Position numbers and translations under genes: made by a program. Positions 1 to 12,179 of a stretch of DNA of 64,000 nucleotides are shown one piece after another. The stretch comes from Phyto melanocephala (Eukaryota; Arthropoda; Insecta; Diptera; Rhinophoridae), in NCBI GenBank assembly GCA_941918925.1, contig OW799233.1, forward strand, positions 107,067,833-107,131,832, read 5' to 3'. Position 1 is the first letter of the stretch, and every line of letters starts with the position of its first letter. The notes under the pieces are model-generated. The model was not told the DNA's origin, made no database searches, and worked only from the letters and a program-made list of their open reading frames with translations.

Positions 1-1595
1 AAATATTTCGCCCTGTTTGATAGAGGAATTTAGCAGTTCTCCCGACTCGGTATTCCAAAGCTTAAAATCTTGGTGCTTGTTATTGTAAATAATGCACACG
101 TTCAACTGTACCTGAATTTACACCTGAACGGCAATGCTGTCTACTTTCTTAGACGTGCTCTTTAACATATGTATCAGTTAGTGTAAGTATCATGGCTAGT
201 CAAGTTATTTAAGGCATTTTCGATGTCTAAGAAAACTGCGATCGTGTTTTGCTTCAATTCGAGACATCTCTCTATGGTCGCCACTACCACAACAAAAGCA
301 GAGCTCTACTTAAAATACCGGCTACCCGATTTCTTAATTTGGATTTGTTTGTCCTTTAAAAAAAATATCATTTATTTATAATATATAATTTCCGTAAAAA
401 GGCAAAAGAATTAAATAAAACATAAATAACCATAAAACGTTATGTGCAACAAAACTAACGTTTTGGAACAATCAAAATAAGATTACTTTTAATAGCAATT
501 ACTTATTGACGGTATTTCTTATTAAATATAGTTTCATTTGTTTAGATTAGGTAAGGTAAGGTTGAAAAGGAGCTGCACTAAAAGCCCAAACCCATGACAG
601 GTATACATTTATGCCCAATTGGCATGTTGGGCGTTCCATATGGAAAACGGAATTCCTAAACAAAAACTTTAATCATAATTTCCCATAAGTAACGGACTAG
701 TTCAAGAACCCAGTCCCCTCAATGTAATTCCTCATGGATCTTCAGTTCAAGCTCCCCAGGTATTTCAAGTTCGGCATAGTATCCACTGTAAAGATATGTA
801 TTAGATATGCGAAAAAAATACAAAATAATACATAAATAATTTAGAGTATAAATAAATTAATTAAATGGTAAAAATCGTAAATATAACAAGTTACAAGTTA
901 TATTAAGTATTATAGCAGCAGTAAGATAAATGGCAAACTAAAAAAAAATAATGAAAATTCAATGGGAAACCAACAAAGGTTTTATATTTTGTATGATGTC
1001 ATATCATAACTACTTCTATTGAAAACTTTAATAATATTTAAATAATTTGTTGGCGTAAATACTTTATACTCTGATTATATGAAATGTAATTATTATATTA
1101 TGATTGTATTGAAGCACGTTATTATTGTGTGTGGTCATGATATGAATATTTTGTCAAACTTTAATTTAATTTATAGTAATTACTTGCAATTATCATAAAT
1201 ATATTTTTAAAATAATCATATAATCTAAACGGTCACCCTAACCCAAATATTTACATTAAAGTTGTAAGATTTTTTTAAATTTGGTTCGTACTGATACATT
1301 TTGAAATTTACGGGTCTTGCAAAGAAAAATTAAATATTTAACAAAAAAAACTTGTTAGAATATTGAAGCCTGTAGTGCGAATATTTAACTCCAAAGAACT
1401 ATTACAAGATTTTTTTTTTATAATTTTAGCCTAGTTAAACCCGGTCTTCATCGCTGACCTCAATAATATTTTTGAATTGTTTTATATGTTAGTGCAAATT
1501 AAAAGCTTATTGCTTTGAGTGACATTTTTTTATAAACCTTTTACTATCGTTTCCGTATATGTATTTATTTCCTTGTACTATTATTTTAAAAACTA
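1..1595. other. Gene-free A+T-rich sequence
   Basis: No coding frame of useful length, RNA gene or recognisable transposon end is visible on either strand. The sequence is A+T-rich with short poly-A and poly-T runs. It ends where a DINE-like element begins. Confidence 0.5.
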
Positions 1596-3421
1596 TTTTT
1601 ATACCCGCCACCAAAAAAATGGTGGGGGTATATTCATTTTGTCATTCCGTTTGTAACACATCGAAATATCCATTTTAGACCCCATAAAGTATATATATTC
1701 TGAAGCAGGGTTTGATTTGATGACGATCTAGCTATGTCCGTCCGTCTGTCCGTCTGTCCGTCTGTTGAAAGCACGATAGAGGTCGCACCTAGGGGACTCA
1801 AATTTTGCCAGAATCTTTCTTATAGACAAGGTTTGTTTGGTATTGAAAATGGGCTAAATCGGAATATCAGGAAGGGAGTTATAGCTCGAAAAGCAAGAGT
1901 AGGTCGAAAAAACCGTGTCCTTCAAACATCGAATAAAATGGAATTGTGTCCAAACACATTAACGTAGACTCATGAAACTTCGAACATATATTTCCTGAGT
2001 AAAAAAAATATTTTTCCCCGAAAATTATCAACATCTATGCATTAGGAGAGGAGTTATCGATCAAAATGTACGAAAATTTATACTTCAAAACAAAAAAGTC
2101 ATAAAAGCAACAAAATTGGATGTACGACTCTGAAATTTTGCACACTTTGCTTTTTGGTGAGACGCTTTTTTGTAACGGAAAATCAATGTGCCACGCCCAC
2201 TTTTACGCCCACCTCCCATATAACGTTTTACCTAAAATTCATATAATTTCTCTATTAATAAAGATTTTGGAATAACAAAGAGCTATATTGAAACACCTAA
2301 GTTGTACTCATTAGCAAAAACAACTTTGACACGCCCACTGTAACGCCCACTTTTCACTTTATCTACCGTTAATAAAATTTAAAAGCTCATAAAACCGCCA
2401 AAATTAGAGGTATGATGATCAAATTTGCTTCGTATATCCTTCTACTCAATGTAATCGTTGAAACAAAAAGTTTAGGTAACACGCTCACTTTAACGCCCAC
2501 CTCCCATGTTTCATGTAATTTCTCTATTGACAAAGTTTTTGGGAAAATAAAGGACTATATTGAAATATCTAAGTTGTATTTATTAGCAGAAACTTTATTA
2601 ACTTGATTACTTTAACGCCCACTTTCATTGAAAGACTACATTAACAAAAGCATTTTAGTAACATATCGGAGTTATAGAGGGTGGTTAAATTTTAAGGACC
2701 GATGTTGAATTTAAATAAAACACAAATTATTTAGGATATTATTATAATTTCTTTTTATAATGACAATATTTAACAAAATATCTGCCAAGTGGCTCCGCCC
2801 ATCCTTGGCGCCACTGCTCTATCTGATGGTCCAAATTTTCAACCATAATGTTGATGCTCAATTGTTAGGCATGATGATGAGGCGAGGTTGACTGCTCTTT
2901 TGCCAAACTATCGCAAAAACCAGCAGTGGTTCCCATTCAGCGAACTAAGAAGGCATTCACAGATTTTCTAACATTTTATACAGACCTGTTTTGCAGAAAT
3001 TTAAATATTTTTTACAATTCTCCCAATTGTGGACGAATTTGAACGATTATGATGACCAAAAGAATCCCTTAGTGCACAAAATGCATTTTGATTTGAACGC
3101 CTATTTTCATAAAAAAAACTGAATAACTTTGAAGCGTTGCTCATTTGCATATCTTTCCACGGATCAAATTGAGTAAGTTTGAGATTGAGAAATGTCAAGT
3201 GAAATGCAGAAAACAAATTTAAAGACTAGGTGTAGTTCACCTTCAACATGGGCCCTAAAAAATTTAACCACCCTCTACAAAGAAAGTGATACATATTTTA
3301 TTATAAAGATATTATTCCATAGCGATTAACAAAATAATAAATATTGTGCTTTAAATGTACACAAAATTGGTGGTGGGTATAAAAGATTCGGCTCAGCCGA
3401 ATATAGTGCTCTTACTTGTTT
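1596..3421 (+). mobile_element. DINE-1/INE-1-like non-autonomous Helitron-type element, copy A
   Basis: The 5' end reads TTTTTATACCCGCCACC. A block containing 'accccataaagtatatatattctg' follows in pieces, then a (GTCY)n microsatellite near 1735-1765 (gtccgtccgtctgtccgtct). The 3' end has a hairpin (ATTCGGC, 3-nt loop, GCCGAAT) and then ...CTTACTTGTTT. This order of leader, GTCY microsatellite, hairpin and TTGTTT-type end is that of Drosophila INE-1/DINE-1 (Helentron-associated) elements; assignment to that group is inference from architecture. The body has repeated modules with 'cgcccac' and 'ttctctattaataaag'. A mariner-type MITE is nested at 2677-3275. Short open frames here are fortuitous. 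Confidence 0.75.
2677..3275 (-). mobile_element. Deleted mariner-type element nested in DINE-like copy A
   Basis: Terminal inverted repeats GAGGGTGGTTAAATTTTAAG / its complement bound 599 bp, flanked by a TA dinucleotide on both sides (2675-2676 and 3276-3277), as in Tc1/mariner insertions. On the minus strand, at about 3001-3216, a broken frame keeps an N-terminal helix-turn-helix-like segment (SNQNAFCALRDSFG, then STIGRIV). Another frame keeps part of a middle domain (VAKEQSTS-like) and a C-terminal tail. The central catalytic part is missing, so this is an internally deleted derivative that cannot mobilise itself. The same element sits in the other DINE-like copies. Confidence 0.75.
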
Positions 3422-4413
3422 ATATTCTGTTTTTCTATTTTTCTTCGCCAGACTAAAATTTTTTACAGTCTTGTTTTATACACGTGGGTAAGCTGGAAAA
3501 CTTTTCGATAACCGACTCGGCAAAAATCACTCGGACACTCTAATACTAATACATTCTTGCACAGTAGATGATGGAGAAAAATTCAATAAAGTATCTATCT
3601 GCATACATGTTTTGGTCAATGACTATAATACCATGTGACCAATACAACAAAACATCAATGTGTGCTTAATGCTGTAGGATTTAGTTTAAGTGCATGTGTA
3701 TATGCATTGGCATTTGAACACTATATTAAACAAACATATAAAAGAGCTTGCAAAATACATAACAATTTTAACTCTCTAAAATGTAACATTGTTAATGCTT
3801 TGCATGTGTGTATGTTACATAAATTTTATGTAGATGCGTGAATTTAATTTGTATATTTTGTTTAAATATTCAACACGTTATACGTCATACTATTGTAGAT
3901 TTGTGATCAAAATATTTTCATTGAAAATTGTAGAAAACTTCGAGTGTCAAAATTTAACTCTCTATTGAAGGTCCGAAGTTTTGCAATTTATGCCAAATTT
4001 TATTACATTGAAATTGTGTGCAGATAAAACAACGTACAAATGTTAATACTGGTGGCTCTTAATAAATATAAAATTTAGAGTGAAACCGTTCAAGGAGATT
4101 TAGGTAATACACAATCAATTTTAATTTCTTGTAAACTAAAAAAACAACATTAATAAAGTTGTTCTTATCGACCTTTTTGTCTCATTATTTTTATGATTTT
4201 CTTAATCAAGCTCTCAAGGCCATGGAAGGTACTCATTAACATTTATATTTTAATTTTTAATCAGAAAAGGTTAATTTGTTTATAAGTGAAAATCTATGTG
4301 CTTGTGTATATTTTTTAAACAGAAATAATTCGCCAGACAGCAAACGTATAGACTTCGTTAATACTAAATACATTTTGTAAAAACATAAATTATTTCTTTA
4401 AAAAAAACCGGTG
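3422..4413. other. Gene-free A+T-rich sequence
   Basis: A 68-codon open frame (3635-3841) has no family signature and lies in low-complexity A+T-rich DNA. Nothing else is recognised. Confidence 0.45.
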
Positions 4414-4680
4414 TTAGGCCGGGTGGTTAAATTTTTCTGCGTTTGATTTGACATTTCTCAATTTCTGACTAACTCAATTTGAGTGATGGAAAGCTACGCA
4501 ATCGAGCAACGCGTTAAAGTTATTCAGGCTTATTATGAAAATGGATGTTCAAATTAAAATTCATTTCGTGCACTTCGTGATTCTCTTGGACAACATAAAA
4601 AAAATTAGATCATCATAATCGTCCATTAGGTTTATTTATTCGAAAAACCGTCGATTGCTTTTGCATTAATTTTAATCTAC
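4414..4680 (+). pseudogene. Mariner-type transposase N-terminal relic
   Basis: A terminal-repeat-like CCGGGTGGTTAAATTTTT at about 4419 is followed by an ATG at 4486. It opens a frame reading MESYAIEQRVKVIQAYYENG, then CSN, an in-frame TAA, then NSFRALRDSLGQH. This is the helix-turn-helix start of the same mariner-like transposase whose decayed pieces sit in the DINE-like copies, here better preserved. The frame is stopped after 23 codons and no catalytic domain or second terminal repeat follows. It is a solitary broken copy, closer to the parental transposase than the nested MITEs. Confidence 0.6.
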
Positions 4681-6770
4681 GAGGCAATAACCCATCTATC
4701 ATCATGTTTAACAGTTTGGTAGACATTATATTCATCTCACTCTAGGACACGCCATGCTTATTCAACTCAATCGCAATTTGGCGTTTCCAAGTTTTCGAAA
4801 ACTTACCAGGTCTCCCGCATCCTTGGGGGTTATATTTAACGGACTCTTGGTTGAATCATTCGGTGGCCTTATCATTGTGTATCCTTGCAAACTAAGCTTA
4901 CGTAATCGGATATTCGTACTTAAAGGAATTTTATTGGTTAAATTCCACAAATCCAGATTTTATATCGCGGCAGTCCCGAATATCCTATTTATACACCTGA
5001 GGGAGTTGTATACAAAAGCTTGCACAAAACTCCTTTTATGTTTAGATTTTGCAAAAAGAATTGAGTTTAACAGCATTTTAAAAGTTGAATTTTGTAGGAT
5101 TTAAAGCGATCACCGGGCACTTTGTAATTTCTGGCTTATTGGCTTTAACGAAACACTAAATTTTTACATTAAAATTTAAGTAAATCTAATATCCAGAAAT
5201 TTAATATTTGTGGTAAATGAAATCTACAAGCCATTATCAAAAATCATTACATCCATAGAAAATCAGTGGTGGAGTCATTCGTGCATATGTTTTCGAAAAC
5301 GATGCTTATGTGAATATCGCTTATGTAGAATAGCTGCACAATTTTTCATGGAGAGAGTACCACAATTGTTTGTGACTGAAATAAATATTTGAAGATTGAA
5401 ATCTGGTCAAGTAAAAGCACTTCTAAGTTAATGCGACCTTATACTACTTAACTGGTTTTTGAGGCTAAATAAAGCCTCATATTAACTGGTAGTTACAGAT
5501 AATATAAATATAAACATAAATTTATAGCGTTTTTTAAAATTATATTATCGTAATACCATAACAATCTTTTCGAAACTATTTTTGGTCATTCGCGAAAGTG
5601 CTGACCAAATCCATGTTAAGAAATTAATATAAAAACTTGTTAGAAATTTTATAACAACCATTTGCACTCGCTATATTTTACTAGTGCACATATGTAAACA
5701 TAAATAATAACTAGTATCTAATTGAGCTTAGAAGATTAGTACAAATAACCATTGTGGCTTAATAGTCGGCATTAAAAGCATCAAAAAGCCAAGCATGTAT
5801 TCAAACACATACAAATATACAACTACGTTTTGCAAATATGACTCTCCTTGCATTGCATACATTGTAACGCCACATAATTTTTTGTTTTTTCTAATTTATA
5901 ATTTTATTATTTTATTTCCTGTTTAGCTTAAGCTACATAGACATTGTTGCTGGTATTATACAATATGTATTTGTGTGGATATTATTTGTAGTTTATGTGA
6001 ATGTATGCATGTACTACTTAGTTGTTGTTTTTAAAATTTTACGATTTTGAAAGTATGGTTGAGGGAGGAGCGATTAATGGTTGAAGGTTTTAACAAGCAT
6101 CATGATTAGAGAAAAACACCAACATAAACAACAACAACAAAATATTTAAGTAATCACCATTAAAAACGATCTGCCTGTTAAGAACAGAACTTAAAGGAAT
6201 TAAAATAATGCTTTAAATAGATTTTCGTCTTTAATAATATTTTTGATACTTGGAAACAAAACTTACATTGGTACAGTATTTAATGTTTATGTATATTTTC
6301 TATGGAGATATATTCTTAGCAAAATGTGTCTACACAATTGATGGTCAACAACAAGGTTCTGTTTAGGTACTAGCAATTTAATTTAAAAATTTACATATAT
6401 ATTACAATAATTCGAAGTAAACTTGTATACTGTTGAATATTTCCTTCTATACAATATAAACCATAAAAAATCCTTTGTTTAAAATTTTAGCAAATACATT
6501 TGGTCATCCTTGCCGTTTTTTTTTGCGGATGCGTAAATGGTGAAAATTTTCTTACTTATTTTGAATCAGCTGTTTTATTTATTAAGCTTGAGCTCAGTTT
6601 TTTTATAAAAATAATTTTTTTTATTCCTTATATTTTTTACAACCAATAAACCACTTATTTAATATAAAGTCCATGATAAATTATATACTTAGTTTTCATT
6701 CACTGATTTTTTGGCTATTCTGGGACCCTTTTTTTGTAAACTGTTTGGCAGAAGTAAATAAACTTAAAAC
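4681..6770. other. Unassigned sequence with one exon-like stretch
   Basis: A 116-codon plus-strand frame (4754-5104) has no recognisable domain. On the minus strand a frame at 4762-4950 runs into a strong splice-donor consensus (CCTG|GTAAGT, + coordinates about 4804-4813), so a decayed or real exon of an unknown gene is possible. A small hairpin (GAGGCT/AGCCTC) lies near 5461-5479. The rest is A+T-rich and unrecognised. Confidence 0.3.
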
Positions 6771-7175
6771 ATATGTGACCTTTTCCGAGAAAAGATACCC
6801 AAAGTGTCGAAAAACGGATTTGCACTTAGCAGTGGATTCTGGTACCTACAAGGGTGTAGAATAAGATGAAATGAGCTAGATTTCTGATAAAAATTTATTT
6901 ACCCCATAAAAAGGTTGTTGCGTTGATCACTAGTTGCGGCTAAAGAATTAAGTATCCAGAACTTAAGAAACAGAGCAGCAACACCAAAAAAAGGTATTGT
7001 CTAACTAAAAGCGAAAAAAATACGTCACCATATAGGCATGACGTCACCAAAGTCGACACCCAATCATAACTAAAGGTGTGTTCACAGTGATAATGCATTA
7101 TGAAACTTTAAATGAGTTTTCATCAAAACTTAATTTTCACGCACTAGGTTCCATTTCTCGGAAAAGGTCACATAT
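6771..7175. repeat. Inverted-repeat (MITE-like) element
   Basis: A perfect 22-bp inverted repeat (6771-6792, ATATGTGACCTTTTCCGAGA..., and 7154-7175) encloses about 360 bp of non-coding DNA. No target-site duplication could be fixed. Its right arm overlaps by 2 bp the arm of the next inverted repeat. Confidence 0.55.
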
Positions 7176-7432
7176 ATTTGTGGCTTGAAGCTAAAAGGGC
7201 CAATGTCACTTTTTTGCTTTTTTGAGTTAATCATTGCATTAGATTTGTTTTCGTGCTCTATTTCATTATGGTAAAACAGCTAAAGTCATACCTTACCCAG
7301 AACAGCTTCATAAATAAAATGCTGGCCAATGTCACTATGAAAGCTTATACATATAAAAGTTAAAGTTAAATTCAAGTTTTTTCAAAAGTAAATAATTTGA
7401 CATTGGCCCTTTTAGCTCCAAGACACAAATAT
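7174..7432. repeat. Second inverted-repeat (MITE-like) element
   Basis: Arms of 35 bp (7174-7208, containing AGCTAAAAGGGCCAATGTCA, and 7398-7432) match at 33 of 35 positions as an inverted repeat around 189 bp. No coding capacity. Confidence 0.55.
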
Positions 7433-7669
7433 AATGTTGTTAAAAAAAAAAGGAAATATTGCTTGAGTATTATAGATTTATAATTTTCTAAAACATAGAT
7501 AACATAGTATAATTTTTGACAACACACACATATTTTTTTAAGAATAAACTCTTTGCAAGTTGTACCTGTTTTACCTTGTGTTTGTTGTTATTATCAAGAA
7601 AAATAACAACAACTGCTTATACAGTAATTTTAGAATTAATGTTTGTGTGCTTTAATTTTAAAAACAAAC
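7433..7669. other. Short unassigned spacer
   Basis: A+T-rich DNA between two inverted-repeat elements with nothing recognised. Confidence 0.4.
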
Positions 7670-8183
7670 GGCCTTATTCATAACAAAAAGTTGGCATAAA
7701 GTTAACATTAAGTTTATTCATAACACTCATGCCAAACTATGGCCAAACTCTTGTTAACGAGCTGCCAAACGTTTGCCAACTTGTGAAAGACAGCTTTTAT
7801 GTGTTGTTGTTTTACATTACCAATATTTTTTTACCTACCTTTTCATCCTGTTCCCAATTTACAGATCGTTTGTGTTGCTTTTCCATTTTAATAAAAATTA
7901 TATTGTTCGTTTGTTTTTTAATTTATTTTTCAATTTTAAAAATTGTTAGTATCGATGGAAAAACAAAAATGTCAAAATTAGGGATTATATACAAAAAATG
8001 GTAGCATATTTTAGGGGTATCATGCAATTTCAGAGTTGATTTATGAAAAGTTGGCAGACGGATAAAAGTTTCTTATGAATAAACTCTGTGCTAACGAGCT
8101 GCCAAGCTTAATCGGCATTCTAGTTAGCAGCTCGTTGTACGTAGTGTATAAACTGTGGCTAACTTTTTGTTATGAATAAGGCC
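7670..8183. mobile_element. MITE with 23-bp terminal inverted repeats
   Basis: GGCCTTATTCATAACAAAAA (continuing GTT) at 7670-7692 is repeated exactly in inverted form, ending at 8183. Inside are sub-terminal repeats in both orientations: 'tttattcataaca' near 7711 against 'ttatgaataaactc' near 8083, and 'aacgagctgccaa' near 7757 and 8093 with an inverted partner near 8132. Such sub-terminal motifs are typical of transposase-binding regions. An 8-bp duplication was not found, so the superfamily is open. A 91-codon frame inside (7729-8004) looks fortuitous. Confidence 0.65.
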
Positions 8184-10165
8184 GAAAGTATTTAAGTAAC
8201 AAACACAATAAAAAATTGTACAATTTTCTCAATATAGCAGTCATGCATTCAACGTGCACATTAACTGCCAAATTCTATACTAAAATATATAAATGTCAAA
8301 TACCAGTGATGAACGTACAATTATTTGTGAGTGTACAAATACATGTTCAATTGTATGTAATGGTTGGTGGCAACGTAAAGAAAAGCGCTACAGAAGTGCT
8401 GATAGAGCAAAGTCATCAGAGACAAATTATTTGCAACATGCCACTAAAACAGCATAAACTTAATTCAAGCTTTTGTTAACATACCTCATTCCGGTTAAAA
8501 CTAGCTGAGAGGCTAGGACATGCCTCGAGGATTTACCATTGTTGCAAGCAACTACAAAAAATAAAACCCCGAAAGCGGAAGAAAATATGGCAGAATAAAT
8601 TTCATAAAAAAATATAAAGCAAGAACTACACAGTTGAAAAAAAAGAAAGAAAAATGAATGAAACAAGTGAAAAATATGTAAAAAAAAACTTGAACAACCA
8701 TTAAGGCCATGGGGAAAGAAAAAACATCTACAATAATATTGTACTTTTAGTTCTTGTGTATAATCGTATTCATTAGACTGACTTGCTTAATGTAACTAAT
8801 GTAAAAGAAGTTTTTCAATCCCTCTGAAATAAAGTCTGTTTTATATTATACAATTTTTTTAATTTTTCTTCTTTATACCCTTTACGGGTGTGTTCACTTG
8901 ATTGGCATAATTTTTAAATTTTAGCCAGAACTTATTTGTAATACAAAACTTCTTTTTAAAAAATTCAAAATAATATTTCATATTTGGACACTCTTTGTAT
9001 AAATATGATATGCTTCTAAGGTTTTTTCTAAAAATTTCTGAATAAAATGGTCACTAAACGGCAAAGTTATAGGAAAATATATTTTTTGAAATATATCTAG
9101 TTACTAAAGCTCCTAAATAATTTTCACCAATGCTAGAGACACCCAAATGTAAGCCGTAATCTCGAATATTAATATTGAGAAAAACTAAGAAATCGAGTGA
9201 AAACTATCTTAAATGTAAATAAAAAACTACTTTAATCTTTTATCTAAAATTTACAAACAAAAGTCTAATTTTTAGCTTCTTGACAGCTCAGAGCAACGAT
9301 ATGGAACTAAAAGAAAGGGTTTGATATCTTATGAGCCATTTGAAAATACATGAAATCTTTCAATATAAGTAAAAGGGTGTACAATACATTTATATACTGG
9401 TTACGTCTAGTAGTTAAAAATATTAATCACTTTAATCCCCTTAACATTGACATCAAATGAAATTATCTTATAAGCAGCTCCAATCGCTAATGAACCATTG
9501 AAAAATTAAACCATATCCTGTAGAAAAAACAGACAATTAGTTAAGTAATAAAAATTTGACCTCATAGTTACTCTGAGTATATGTATGTCAACACTATGTC
9601 GAAAATTAGATGCAGTCCCAAGTGATGTAAAATAATATTTGAGATGGAAAAAGGTTTTAAAATAAAGCGTTGTTTACCCTATTTCTATTGGCATTACGAA
9701 AATTAAATTACACCGTCAATTTTGTCAGTGCTGTTTGTACAATATCACGTTCTAAAGACTGGTAACAGATCTTAAGAGATTTTGAAATCATAAAGGTTTG
9801 TTATTCCACTAACTTCTTAATTTAAATCATTTAGGTTTAGATCTATATAGAATGCCAAAATTCCAACCCAAGAATATTTCTAGGTGGGGTAAAAATATAT
9901 TTTTTTTCTTTGAGCAGATCTAGTGTTCATGCATTTGTTGCTACTTGTATTTGCGTTTTTTTTTCCTTTTGTTTATTTCTATAAACGTACTTACTTACAT
10001 AAGTTTATTTGGTTACATATGCAGATACAACAAACGTGATTGTTTCTTTTGTTGAGAATCTATTTGACGCCATATTCACACTTAAAATATAAAACGGATA
10101 AAATTGTAATACAAACTCAAGAAACTTTGGTTGCAATTTCAAAATAGAGTCGTGCATAAAATAAT
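8184..10165. other. Gene-free A+T-rich sequence
   Basis: Frames of 87 codons (8216-8479, +) and 68 codons (8460-8666, -) show no domain, signal or family resemblance. A short 'tttatacccttta' near 8872 resembles a DINE-like 5' tip but has no supporting body. Nothing else recognised. Confidence 0.4.
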
Positions 10166-10560
10166 AGCAGAAGCAATTAAACTATGAACCCCATATACGT
10201 CTGATACTTGATAACAAGGGGCAGCTTAAAGGCCAATGATCTTGCTCAGAAGGGTGCACTACTTCGTTAATCACAATTTTATTTGGTGTTGACTTCACAC
10301 TTATGACAACTTTGGTGAATTCAATGAGGTCGGATGAACCTGAGAGCACAATGACGATATTAACAAAGTCTAGGAAGGATTCTTAGTGCACTATGTATCT
10401 CCTAGGATTATTTAAGAAGATAATGGTTGCTATAATTGGTAACTGGAAGTTGGGTAATCATACTCTACGAATGAGACTACTAGGTAACGAATCCTAAAGA
10501 AACTACAGAGCAAGATAATACCATCTAAAGCATAATATGTTTCAATTTTAAAGTGGGTCA
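10166..10560 (+). pseudogene. LINE (Jockey-like) RNase H-region relic
   Basis: Around 10210-10260 a conceptual frame reads GSLKANDLAQKGALLR, resembling the 'GNEKADELARKGA' tract of LINE-encoded RNase H. Around 10389-10500 another reads LLGLFKKIMVAIIGNWKLGN, then HTLRMRLLGN, stop, then RNYRAR. This resembles the 'L..LTGHxxLxxHLxxMGL...C..C' tail after the RNase H domain of Jockey-clade LINEs. Frames are broken and no reverse transcriptase is present. Assignment rests on remembered motif order, not a search. Confidence 0.45.
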
Positions 10561-10904
10561 TGCAGCAGACATAACAGTTTTTAAAAAAGGGCTTAAGGGC
10601 TTAAGATTTCTGCTAGTTCTCTATATGTTAAATAGAAACTATGTCTTATTCTCTATACATATTGACTTAATTTTTGTTTATTTACATTGAGCACAGAATA
10701 TCATAAAACGAATTTAATAGAATGAAAGTTTATGTTAAAGTTATTCCACAAAGAAAAATTCTTTAAAAGCACAAATATTTATATTTTTGTATTGTCTTTC
10801 TGAATGTCTTTTAAAGGGAAATTTAAGCATTGAAGAAAGAAATCTTAGTGAGTATCAAAAAATTTCAACAGTAAAGTGTTAATTGTTAAATTAACATATT
10901 AAAT
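10561..10904. other. Unassigned A+T-rich sequence
   Basis: No features recognised. Confidence 0.4.
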
Positions 10905-11008
10905 TAACATATACATTGACATATATAAAAAATGTCAACAAAAAAAATCTCTTCGAACTGCAATTACCTGATGAATTAATATGCCTTGATATTATATTAG
11001 TAGGATTT
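10905..11008. repeat. Half of a CAAGGC-type MITE
   Basis: Only the right half of the CAAGGC MITE family is present: 'gaactgcaattacctgatgaat', then TAATATGCCTTG, ending at about 11008. A nearly complete copy follows at 11092. Confidence 0.5.
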
Positions 11009-11091
11009 TGAAAGACAATAAAATTCCAAATACAAAAAATTTTTCAAAATAAAGGACATGTCCAATTTGATTCGTCATCTTGATTTATAAC

Positions 11092-11299
11092 CAGGCATAT
11101 TTATTAATCAGGTAATTGCAGTTCTGAGAGAATTTTTTTGTTGACATTTTTTATATATGAAGTTTGACATTTGAAATAAATGAGAGAGGAGAGAATATTG
11201 TTCTTTATCTTTAGATTATGACAGATGAATTTTAAAATAAGTGAAGAAAAAAATAATCAGCTGACAAAACAAGACAACCTGATGAATAAATACGCCTTG
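11092..11299. mobile_element. CAAGGC-type (hAT-like) MITE
   Basis: Terminal inverted repeats (C)AGGCATATTTATTAATCAGG and CCTGATGAATAAATACGCCTTG bound 208 bp. It belongs to the same family as 31669, 46309 and 50814. The best-preserved member (46309-46515) has an exact 8-bp target duplication, which suggests hAT. This copy shows no clear duplication and looks older. Confidence 0.6.
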
Positions 11300-12179
11300 G
11301 TATATATATAAAAAATTGTAAACCAAAGTTTTACTTCTGGCCCACCTTGTATCCAATAAATAATTCAAGGCATATTGATTAATCTACCTTGAAATAATTC
11401 AATTGTTTACAAATCAAATTAGTTTTGAGTTTTTGTAAAAAAATAAAGAAACTTATGTCATTAAAAAATATAAATTTTAAAAGAAAAAGAAAATTAAAAA
11501 TGTAAAAGCTAAATAAAAATTTTCTAAAAAATTAATTGTTGTTAAGAAAATGGCAAAAACTGCTAAAAAATCATAACGTATAGGAAGAAGAAAAATCATG
11601 AACCCGTCTGCTGAATAATGTGTTGGTAAGTAGATAAGTGTGTAAATACATATGTATGTACATACATACATATTTATAAATATAAAAGCGTTGTAAAAAC
11701 TGGGCAGAGCAACGTTAGCATTTTGTTCAGACTATGTTGTTTTTTGGTTTATTGCCCTTTTATGGCCGAAAGAGTGGTCCTTTAGAGTCTACTCTCAAAT
11801 ATTTGAAATACATTAGTTTCACCAAGTGAAAATCAAGCAACATACTGTAAGTTGACATAGAACTAAAATTTTCTAAACCATCAAGGTTAAGAGAAAATTA
11901 TCTGCAAAAATTTCACTTTGATATAATATTTTATCAAACTTTTATAAGTTGAGCATTACGATCTAAATGATTCAAATTACAATTACCCGACGAAGAAAAA
12001 TGGATTTGTAAAGATAAATTTATTAAAAACAATATTCGTTTAATTGGCTATTAAATAATGTATGCACTCATATTTAATATAGACAGCAATACTTTCCTGA
12101 GTATGTAGGTGAGTTTTTAACACTTAAACAAAGGTCAATTCATCCTTATTTAAATAACTAATATTATAGGAAAAATATT
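11300..12179. other. Unassigned sequence with a MITE fragment
   Basis: A short piece of CAAGGC-family sequence is visible near 11368-11390 (TTCAAGGCATATTGATTAATC). The rest is A+T-rich with tandem 'catacata' around 11650-11670. Confidence 0.4.

Noticed and set aside
4754..5104. 116-codon plus-strand open frame
   Set aside because: No domain or family resemblance, and the opposite strand carries the more exon-like frame. Treated as chance.
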